A model generated the notes under the pieces. The model was given only the letters and a program-made list of their open reading frames with translations. It had not been told where the DNA came from and searched no databases. Source: Rhodoferax sp. UBA6134 (lineage in GTDB: Bacteria > Pseudomonadota > Gammaproteobacteria > Burkholderiales > Burkholderiaceae_C). From it: a stretch of 7,945 nucleotides of DNA. The stretch is taken from contig DIVK01000089.1 of assembly GCA_002422455.1 (NCBI GenBank), positions 542 to 8,486 on the forward strand, written 5' to 3'. Numbering within the stretch: the first letter of the stretch is position 1; each line of letters starts with the position of its first letter. Positions 1-5,443 of the stretch are shown here, piece after piece. The translations under genes were made by a program, and so were the position numbers.

Positions 1-313
1 CCGGCATGCCGGCATAGGAGAGCATGTGTACAAAGTCCAGCAGGCCGGTGCCAAACAGTGCGGCGCCCATGAGCACGATATTGCCCGGACGTTCCTGAGC
101 ATAGGCATTCCAGGCAATGCCAAAGGCCAGCATGGCGATGATGATGGCGGCGGTTTCCATCGTCGTATGAAGCGGCAGGTAATGATCAACATGCACATTG
201 ATGCCGCGCCACGCCAGAAACCACAGCAAAGCATAAACCAGCGTCAGCGCGCCCACCCACCGAAGAGCTTGCCGTCGGCGGGCGATGTCAACAAGACTCA
301 TCGTGGATGTCAT
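1..313 (-). CDS. MASE3-domain membrane sensor protein, N-terminal fragment (cut by window edge)
   Basis: The minus strand reads from an ATG at 313-311 to the window edge without a stop, giving 104 residues. It holds three hydrophobic stretches: about residues 18-36, 53-70 and 78-97. The sequence around residues 47-104 matches the MASE3 membrane sensory domain as I know it: an LHTTMET segment, then IAWNAY, then a glycine-rich helix ending in GLLDFVHMLSYAGMP. In the family, MASE3 is an inner-membrane input domain placed in front of PAS, GGDEF/EAL or histidine kinase modules, so the missing C-terminus is probably a diguanylate cyclase or kinase; which one cannot be seen here. The ATG at 313 is preferred over the one at 301 because a GGAA lies a few bases upstream of it and nothing similar precedes 301. 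The gene is divergent from gloC. A plus-strand open frame over the same bases is judged a shadow. The MASE3 call is fairly confident; the effector is unknown. Confidence 0.72.
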   Translation of the reverse strand, partial: MTSTMSLVDIARRRQALRWVGALTLVYALLWFLAWRGINVHVDHYLPLHTTMETAAIIIAMLAFGIAWNAYAQERPGNIVLMGAALFGTGLLDFVHMLSYAGMP

Positions 314-600
314 CAGAATTTCCGGGGCAAAACGTGCTTGGGCTGGCCTGATCCCAACGCACAGCTCGCCAGCCGGGCCGCAGGAATGTAACTGAGCGTA
401 ACCGTAAAGCCGTTGACAGTCGATCCCCCAAATGGGGGGCAACAGGGTCATCACACCGGAGGCGTCAACGGGCGCCGCTGAATCTGGCGGCCCGGGGGGA
501 GAAAAGCTTATGCTCCACGCGCACGAACCCTGCATGCGTACCATTCGGGTTCAGGACATGACTTTTTCGAATCACTTTTTAGAAACGCCAAGGCTTGCAT
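314..600. promoter_or_regulatory. Divergent intergenic region between the MASE3 sensor gene and gloC
   Basis: This 287-base gap separates two divergent starts, so it must carry promoters for both genes, but I see no confident sigma-70 pair. A perfect TTGACA lies at 413-418 on the plus strand, with no acceptable -10 hexamer about 17 bases downstream (the sequence there is a G run). A short dyad, CCCCCA-AA-TGGGGG, lies at 425-438. A second inverted repeat, GAACCC at 525-530 and GGGTTC at 547-552, is separated by 16 bases. The stretch at about 559-587 is clearly AT-richer than its surroundings and sits just before gloC, so it is the best place for a gloC promoter. An ATG-led frame through 432-722 overlaps the start of gloC in another frame and has no recognisable protein character. 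Confidence 0.4.
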
Positions 601-1239
601 ATGCTCCGCTACCTGACCATTCCGGTGACCCCCTTCCAGCAGAATTGTTCCATTCTCTGGTGCGACGAGACCATGAAAGCCGCCGTGATCGACCCCGGCG
701 GCGATCTGGACCTGCTGCTTGACGCGGTCAAGCGCCTGGGGCTGACGCTGGAGCAGATCTGGCTGACCCATGCCCACATCGACCATGCCGGAGGCACCGC
801 CGAACTGGCGGAGCGCCTGGGTTTGCCCATCATCGGCCCGCATCCGGGCGACCAGTTCTGGATTGATGGACTGCCCGAACAAAGCACGCGCTTTGGCTTT
901 GCGCCGGCCAAGGCCTTCACGCCGACGCGCTGGTTGTTCGACGGCGATACGGTGAGCATCGGGCACTGCACCTTGAATGTGCGCCACACACCCGGCCACA
1001 CACCCGGCCACGTGGTGTTTCACGCACCCGCGATCGGCCGGGCCTTCGTGGGCGACGTGCTGTTTGCCGGCTCGATTGGCCGCACGGATTTTCCGCAGGG
1101 TGACCATGACACACTCATCGCCAGCATCACGCAGCGTCTGTGGCCCATGGGGGATGACACGGTATTCATACCCGGTCACGGGCCGGAGAGCACGTTCGGG
1201 CGCGAACGCCGGAGCAACCCGTACGTCGGCGGCACCTGA
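601..1239 (+). CDS. gloC: MBL-fold hydrolase, GloC/YcbL-type hydroxyacylglutathione hydrolase (type II glyoxalase)
   Basis: This 212-residue cytosolic protein has the full metallo-beta-lactamase-fold metal set. It has THAHIDH at residues 56-62 (ligands H57, H59, D61, H62), HTPGHTPGH at 129-137 (H133 likely ligand), GD at 151-152 (D152 bridging) and PGHGP at 191-195 (H193). Length and sequence closely resemble E. coli YcbL/GloC (about 215 residues, from memory): the IPVTPFQQNCS start, DPGGD, FWIDGLPEQS, and the RTDFPQGDHDTLI segment after the metal-binding Asp. Characterised members hydrolyse S-D-lactoylglutathione to D-lactate and glutathione, the second step of methylglyoxal detoxification; that activity here is inferred. 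The ATG at 601 is chosen because AAGG at 590-593 lies 7 bases upstream. An in-frame TTG at 595 would leave only one base of spacing. The gene ends 36 bases before the stop of the convergent M48 gene. Confidence 0.9.
   Translation: MLRYLTIPVTPFQQNCSILWCDETMKAAVIDPGGDLDLLLDAVKRLGLTLEQIWLTHAHIDHAGGTAELAERLGLPIIGPHPGDQFWIDGLPEQSTRFGFAPAKAFTPTRWLFDGDTVSIGHCTLNVRHTPGHTPGHVVFHAPAIGRAFVGDVLFAGSIGRTDFPQGDHDTLIASITQRLWPMGDDTVFIPGHGPESTFGRERRSNPYVGGT
987..1010 (+). repeat. Perfect 12-base tandem duplication inside gloC
   Basis: Two identical adjacent copies of CACACCCGGCCA occur at 987-998 and 999-1010. They fall in the codons for the metal-binding HTPGHTPGH motif. The peptide repeat is normal for this enzyme family; the unusual point is that the two copies are identical at every base, including third positions. 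Confidence 0.9.
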
Positions 1240-1275
1240 TGCCGGCGCATGGGGCGGGCTGTCGATGACCCCGTC

Positions 1276-2124
1276 TCAGCTTCGTTTGGCGCGTTCGTAC
1301 AGCGGCATCACTTTGGGCAGATTGGCCTCAATGTCGGCGATGCGGGAATTGCCCGACGGGTGGGTCGACAGCCACTGCGGTGGTGCCTCCTTGCTGGCGG
1401 CCCCCATTTTTTGCCACAGGGTGATGCCGGCCCGGGGGTCGTAGCCGGCGCGGGCGGCCAGTTCCATGCCGACCAGGTCGGCTTCGGATTCGTCCTTGCG
1501 GCTGAACTCCAGCGTGAGCAACTGGGCGCCGTAGTGGGTGACCGTTTGCCCGACCTGGCCCAGGCCGAGAACCTGGCTCAACAGGCTGGCGCCGATGCCG
1601 GTGACGGCATTTTTGCCCATGCGTTCGCGGGCGTGCTCGCGCAGGGCATGGGCAATCTCGTGACCCATCACCATGGCGACTTCGTCATCCGTCAGCCGGA
1701 GCTGTTCCAGAATGCCGCTGTAGAACGCAATTTTTCCGCCGGGCATGCAAAACGCGTTGATCTGCCGGCTGCCGATCAGGTTGACTTCCCAGCGCCAGCC
1801 GCGGGCGCGCGGGTTCCATGCGGTGGCAAGGGGAATGATCCTGCCGGCAATGGCGCGCAGGCGCCGCACTTGCGGATGGTCATTGCCCCCCAGCGCGTTT
1901 TTCTGGGCGGCCTGCTGCAGCAGTTGGGCATATTGCTGGGTGGCAGCGTGCTCCACGTCGTCCGCCGGGACCAGCCTGCTGAATGCCGAGTTGGTGCCCA
2001 CGTCAACACCATCGCGCGCCATGGCGGCTGGCCAGGCCACGGGTGACAGCAGCAGGCACAGCGCCATGCCGCGCAGGGCCAGTTGATGCGCCAGGCGCCG
2101 GGTAAAAGGGGTGACGATATTCAT
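1276..2124 (-). CDS. Exported M48-family zinc metallopeptidase
   Basis: The 282-residue product starts with a basic stretch and a hydrophobic core (residues 9-36), with a likely signal peptidase I site after A34-M35-A36. No lipobox is seen, so it is probably periplasmic. The M48 core is complete: NAFCMPGGKIAFYSG (residues 113-127), the zinc and catalytic motif HEIAH (H155, E156, H159), the third ligand in ESEAD (E214) and a C-terminal STHP (253-256), equivalent in placement to the regulatory histidine region of E. coli BepA. There is no TPR tail, so it is closer in build to the short M48 proteases (LoiP-like) than to full BepA. Family members act in envelope quality control, removing misassembled outer-membrane proteins; the substrate here is unknown. 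The start at 2124 is chosen because the signal peptide begins there. The same frame stays open upstream across ampG, which could mislead a gene caller into a 683-residue protein. It is convergent with gloC and divergent from ampG. Confidence 0.9.
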   Translation of the reverse strand: MNIVTPFTRRLAHQLALRGMALCLLLSPVAWPAAMARDGVDVGTNSAFSRLVPADDVEHAATQQYAQLLQQAAQKNALGGNDHPQVRRLRAIAGRIIPLATAWNPRARGWRWEVNLIGSRQINAFCMPGGKIAFYSGILEQLRLTDDEVAMVMGHEIAHALREHARERMGKNAVTGIGASLLSQVLGLGQVGQTVTHYGAQLLTLEFSRKDESEADLVGMELAARAGYDPRAGITLWQKMGAASKEAPPQWLSTHPSGNSRIADIEANLPKVMPLYERAKRS

Positions 2125-2169
2125 ACTCGGTTTCAAAAGTTGCACAGGGCAGCGCGTATTATTCCCCGC
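2125..2169. promoter_or_regulatory. Very short divergent region between the M48 peptidase gene and ampG
   Basis: Only 45 bases separate the two start codons, so promoters for one or both genes must overlap this gap or the neighbouring coding sequence. On the plus strand a -10-like TATTAT lies at 2157-2162. A TTGCAC at 2140-2145 is only 11 bases upstream of it, which is too close for a normal sigma-70 pair. If TATTAT is used, transcription would begin at about the ampG ATG, giving a leaderless or nearly leaderless message. On the minus strand the same AT patch reads AATAATAC and could serve the peptidase gene. No strong Shine-Dalgarno sequence is seen for either gene. The assignment is tentative. 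Confidence 0.35.
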
Positions 2170-3495
2170 ATGACACCAAGTGCCTGCGACGCCCCCCGAA
2201 TCAAGCCCTCCTGGCTCACCACTTTCAAGGTTTATCTGGAGCCGTCCACGCTGCGCATGTTGCTGCTGGGGTTCTCTGCCGGGTTGCCCCTGCTGCTGGT
2301 GCTGGGCACCTTGAGCTTCTGGTTGCGCGAAGCCGGCATTGACCGCACCACCATTGGCTACCTGAGCTGGGTCGGTCTGGCCTACGCCTTCAAATGGGTG
2401 TGGGCACCGCTGGTGGATCGTTTGTCCATTCCGCTGCTGACGCCTTGGCTCGGTCGTCGGCGCAGCTGGCTGCTGCTGGCGCAACTGGCCGTGATGGCCG
2501 GCCTGGTTGTCATGTCGTTCAATGACCCGCAGCGCGCGCTGCAACCCGTGGTCTGGGGTGCCCTGGCCGTGGCCTTTGGCTCGGCTACGCAAGACATCGC
2601 CCTGGACGCGTTTCGCATTGAATCGGCCGCCGCTGAACGCCAGGCGGCGCTCGCTGCGGCTTACCAGACGGGCTACCGCCTGGCCATGATCTGGGCCGGG
2701 GCCGGCGTGTTGTGGATAGCCGCCCGCGCCGAGGTGGCGGGTGTTGCAGCGTACCAGCACGGCGCCTGGCAAACCGCTTACCTGGTGATGGCGGCCAGCA
2801 TGCTGACGGGCGTGCTGACGGTGTTGCTGTCGCCCGAGCCGGTTCATCGTTTGACAACGCCTGCGAAAAATGCCGCCGAATGGCTGCAAAGCGCCTTGAT
2901 CGAGCCGTTTGCCGATTTCCTGCATCGTTATGGCACGCAGGCCATGCTGATTCTGGCCCTGATTGCCGTGTACCGCATCAGCGACGTGGTAATGGGCATC
3001 ATGGCCAACCCGTTTTACGTCGACATGGGCTACACCAAAGACGAAGTGGCGGCCGTGACCAAAATTTACGGTGTCATCATGACCCTGGCCGGCGCCTTTG
3101 TCGGTGGCGTGCTGTCCATGCGACTGGGCGTGATGCGGGTGCTGATGCTGGGTGCGGTGTTGAGCGCCGCCAGCAATCTGCTGTTTGCCTGGCTGGGTAC
3201 GCGGGGACATGACGTGACGGCGCTCATTTTTGTGATTGCGGCGGACAATCTTTCCAGTGGCATTGCCTCGGCGGCATTCATTGCCTATCTGTCGAGTTTG
3301 ACAAACATCAACTACTCGGCCACCCAATACGCGATATTCAGCTCCATGATGTTATTGGCCCCCAAATTCCTGGCGGGCTACTCGGGCCGCTATGTTGACG
3401 TTTTTGGTTATCAGTATTTCTTTGTCGCAACGGCCCTGCTGGGCGTGCCGGTGCTGCTGCTGGTGTGGCTGGCGGCCAGAGTCAAGCAGCCCTAG
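2170..3495 (+). CDS. ampG: AmpG-family muropeptide permease (major facilitator superfamily)
   Basis: This 441-residue polytopic inner-membrane protein has about 12 hydrophobic segments spread from residue 29 to 436. AmpG hallmarks are present: KWVWAPLVDR (75-84) after the second helix, ATQDIALDAFRIE (139-151) matching the AmpG ATQDI-D signature, and a late SGIASAAFIAYL block followed by SATQYA (383-388). AmpG proteins import anhydro-muropeptides (GlcNAc-anhydroMurNAc-peptides) from periplasm to cytosol for peptidoglycan recycling, and in some species so trigger ampC induction; no ampR or beta-lactamase gene is seen nearby. It is shorter than E. coli AmpG (491 residues), mainly at the ends. 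The ATG at 2170 is preferred because the homologous part begins just after it; an upstream in-frame ATG at 2083 would lie inside the opposite M48 gene. Neither start has a clear ribosome binding site. The gene is divergent from the M48 peptidase and 40 bases ahead of glgB. Family assignment is confident; exact substrate is inferred. Confidence 0.85.
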   Translation: MTPSACDAPRIKPSWLTTFKVYLEPSTLRMLLLGFSAGLPLLLVLGTLSFWLREAGIDRTTIGYLSWVGLAYAFKWVWAPLVDRLSIPLLTPWLGRRRSWLLLAQLAVMAGLVVMSFNDPQRALQPVVWGALAVAFGSATQDIALDAFRIESAAAERQAALAAAYQTGYRLAMIWAGAGVLWIAARAEVAGVAAYQHGAWQTAYLVMAASMLTGVLTVLLSPEPVHRLTTPAKNAAEWLQSALIEPFADFLHRYGTQAMLILALIAVYRISDVVMGIMANPFYVDMGYTKDEVAAVTKIYGVIMTLAGAFVGGVLSMRLGVMRVLMLGAVLSAASNLLFAWLGTRGHDVTALIFVIAADNLSSGIASAAFIAYLSSLTNINYSATQYAIFSSMMLLAPKFLAGYSGRYVDVFGYQYFFVATALLGVPVLLLVWLAARVKQP

Positions 3496-3504
3496 CGTCG
3501 CATC

Positions 3505-3519
3505 GGGCGCGTAGCGCCC
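3505..3519 (+). terminator. Short GC hairpin between ampG and glgB
   Basis: A perfect stem GGGCGC / GCGCCC with a GTA loop begins 9 bases after the ampG stop. It is followed by TCTCCTTTG, not by a real T run, so it is at best a weak intrinsic terminator. It could instead be a processing or stability hairpin between ampG and glgB, or may influence access to the glgB start 16 bases later. Confidence 0.35.
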
Positions 3520-3535
3520 TCTCCTTTGCAGTGCC

Positions 3536-5443
3536 ATGTCGCCGCATCTGGAAGCTCCCCAAGGTCACGCCGCATGGCTGGGCGAAGCCGATGTCTGGCT
3601 GCTGGCTGAAGGGCGCCATTTGCGGCCCTGGGAAAAACTGGGCGCGCATCCCTGCACCCAAGGCGGCGTGGCGGGGACGGCGTTCGCCGTCTGGGCACCG
3701 AACGCCCAAAGGGTGTCCGTGGCCGGTGACTTCAATCACTGGGACGCGCAAGCGCACGTGATGCGCCGCCACGCCGCTTGCGGCGTCTGGGAGGTTTTTG
3801 TGCCGGGCGTTGCCCCGGGCGCGCTGTACAAGTTCGCCGTGCGCGGGGCCAATGGCCAGGAGGTTCTCAAAGCCGACCCCTACGCCCTGCGTACCGAGCG
3901 CGGTGGCGGCCAGGCCTGCGTGGTGATGGCGCTGCCCGCGCCGGTGCCGCCGCAGCAACGAGCCCGTGCCAACGCCCTGGATGCGCCCATGGCCATTTAC
4001 GAAGTGCATGCGGGTTCGTGGCGCCGCCCCGGTGGCCAGTTGCCGGACTGGGACTATTTGGCCCGGACCCTGCTGCCCTACGTCGTGGACATGGGGTTCA
4101 CCCACCTCGAACTCATGCCGGTGAGCGAGCATCCGTTTTATGGTTCGTGGGGCTACCAGCCCACCGGCTTGTACGCGCCAAGCGCCCGTTATGGCCCGCC
4201 CGAGACTTTTCGCGACTTTGTTGCGGCCGCCCATGCCGCGGGCCTGCAGGTGCTGCTTGACTGGGTGCCGGCCCATTTCCCCGCCGATGCCCATGCCCTG
4301 GCCCGCTTTGATGGCACGGCGCAGTTTGAACACGCCGACCCGCGTGAGGGTTTTCACCGCGACTGGAACACGCTGATTTACAACTACGGCCGCCATGAAG
4401 TGCGCAATTTTCTGGTTGGCAACGCGCTGTTCTGGGTGGAGCGCTACGGGCTTGACGGCTTGCGCGTCGACGCGGTGGCGTCCATGCTGTACCGCGATTA
4501 CAGCCGCCCCGAAGGGGAGTGGATTCCCAACCGGGATGGCGGGCGCGAAAACTATGAGGCGATCGACTTTCTGCGTGAAGTCAACCGCGTGCTCGGTCTG
4601 GAGGCCCCCGGCGCGATCACGCTGGCCGAGGAGTCCACCGCCTTCCCCGGTGTGACGGCGCCACCCTGGGCGGACGGGCTGGGTTTCCACTACAAGTGGA
4701 ATCTGGGCTGGATGCACGACACCCTGGCTTATTTCGCGCTCGATCCGGTCTATCGGCCGCATCACCATGACCGCATCAGCTTTGCCATGATGTACGCCTA
4801 CAGCGAACATTTTGTGCTGCCGCTGTCGCACGATGAAGTGGTGCATGGCAAAAATTCGCTGTACGGCAGGATGTGGGGCGACCCCTGGCAGAAGCGGGCC
4901 AATCTGCGCGCCCTGTACGCGCTGATGTACGCCCACCCCGGGCGCAAGCTGTTGTTCATGGGCAGCGAGTTGGCGCAGGTGGGCGAGTGGCATCACGACG
5001 GCGAACTCGACTGGGGCGTGCTGGACGATCCAGGCCACGCCGGTGTGCAGCGGCTGGTGCGTGATCTCAATCTCGTTTACCGCAGCCGTCCCGCCCTCCA
5101 CGCGCGCGATGACGAGCCCGGCGGATTCAGTTGGGTTGACGTATGGGACCGGGCGCAGTCGGTGTTCAGCTTTGTGCGCCACGGCCATGCCAGCGCCGAG
5201 CAGATGGTGGTGGTCTGCAACCTGACGCCCGTGGTGCGGCACGGCTACCGCCTGGGTGTGCCGCAAGCGGGCGTCTGGAAAGACGTGCTCAACACCGACC
5301 TGGCGTGTTACGGCGGCAGCGGCGTGGGCCAGGACGGTGATCTGGTGAGCGAGCCGGTGGCGTGGCAGGGCCATGCGGATTCCGTGGTGTTGAGCTTGCC
5401 GCCGCTGGGCGTGCGCTGGCTGGAGCCGGGGGCGGCCGCATGA
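3536..5443 (+). CDS. glgB: 1,4-alpha-glucan (glycogen) branching enzyme, GH13
   Basis: The 635-residue enzyme cleaves alpha-1,4 glucan chains and reattaches them through alpha-1,6 bonds during glycogen synthesis. Residues about 45-110 form a CBM48 domain (GTAFAVWAPNAQRVSVAGDF, FNHWD). The GH13 barrel follows with YEVHAGSW (155-162), ELMPVSEHPFYGSWGYQ (192-208), DGLRVDAVASML with nucleophile D312, LAEEST with acid/base E365 and LSHDEVVHGKN with D433, then the GSELAQVGEW segment and a C-terminal beta domain. It lacks the roughly 100-residue N1 domain of E. coli GlgB (728 residues), placing it with the short branching enzymes. The ATG at 3536 is the only reasonable start, because a TAG stops the frame at 3512 and the next Met is residue 76, but it has no Shine-Dalgarno sequence. 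The stop overlaps the glgX start. A 630-residue open frame on the opposite strand is a composition artefact. Confidence 0.96.
   Translation: MSPHLEAPQGHAAWLGEADVWLLAEGRHLRPWEKLGAHPCTQGGVAGTAFAVWAPNAQRVSVAGDFNHWDAQAHVMRRHAACGVWEVFVPGVAPGALYKFAVRGANGQEVLKADPYALRTERGGGQACVVMALPAPVPPQQRARANALDAPMAIYEVHAGSWRRPGGQLPDWDYLARTLLPYVVDMGFTHLELMPVSEHPFYGSWGYQPTGLYAPSARYGPPETFRDFVAAAHAAGLQVLLDWVPAHFPADAHALARFDGTAQFEHADPREGFHRDWNTLIYNYGRHEVRNFLVGNALFWVERYGLDGLRVDAVASMLYRDYSRPEGEWIPNRDGGRENYEAIDFLREVNRVLGLEAPGAITLAEESTAFPGVTAPPWADGLGFHYKWNLGWMHDTLAYFALDPVYRPHHHDRISFAMMYAYSEHFVLPLSHDEVVHGKNSLYGRMWGDPWQKRANLRALYALMYAHPGRKLLFMGSELAQVGEWHHDGELDWGVLDDPGHAGVQRLVRDLNLVYRSRPALHARDDEPGGFSWVDVWDRAQSVFSFVRHGHASAEQMVVVCNLTPVVRHGYRLGVPQAGVWKDVLNTDLACYGGSGVGQDGDLVSEPVAWQGHADSVVLSLPPLGVRWLEPGAAA

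Noticed and set aside
1..12. Perfect 12-base palindrome CCGGCATGCCGG.
   Set aside because: It lies inside the MASE3 coding sequence, where the codons for Ala-Gly-Met-Pro explain it. There is no second copy in context to suggest a site.
26..391. Plus-strand open frame of 121 codons.
   Set aside because: It overlaps the MASE3 sensor on the minus strand, which shows transmembrane and family patterns; the plus product has no recognisable features.
413..418. Consensus TTGACA as a -35 box for gloC.
   Set aside because: The expected -10 region about 17 bases downstream is a G-rich run, and the gloC start is over 180 bases away. No matching hexamer is seen.
508..1179. Minus-strand open frame of 223 codons opposite gloC.
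   Set aside because: gloC is strongly supported by its full metal-ligand set; the antisense protein resembles nothing I know.
1230..1244. CGGCA / TGCCG hairpin over the gloC stop as a terminator between gloC and the convergent M48 gene.
   Set aside because: The stem is only five base pairs and no T run follows on either strand; the 36-base convergent gap shows no better candidate.
2125..3327. The M48 reading frame stays open on the minus strand for about 400 more codons, antisense to ampG.
   Set aside because: The extension has no family character, is rich in His, Gln, Gly and Arg as expected from antisense of GC-rich coding sequence, and the M48 signal peptide begins at 2124.
3482..5374. 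A 630-residue open frame on the minus strand opposite glgB.
   Set aside because: glgB on the plus strand has complete catalytic motifs. The antisense product has low-complexity composition typical of a shadow frame in GC-rich DNA. Similar antisense frames opposite glgX (6361-7647 and 5308-6330) are rejected for the same reason.
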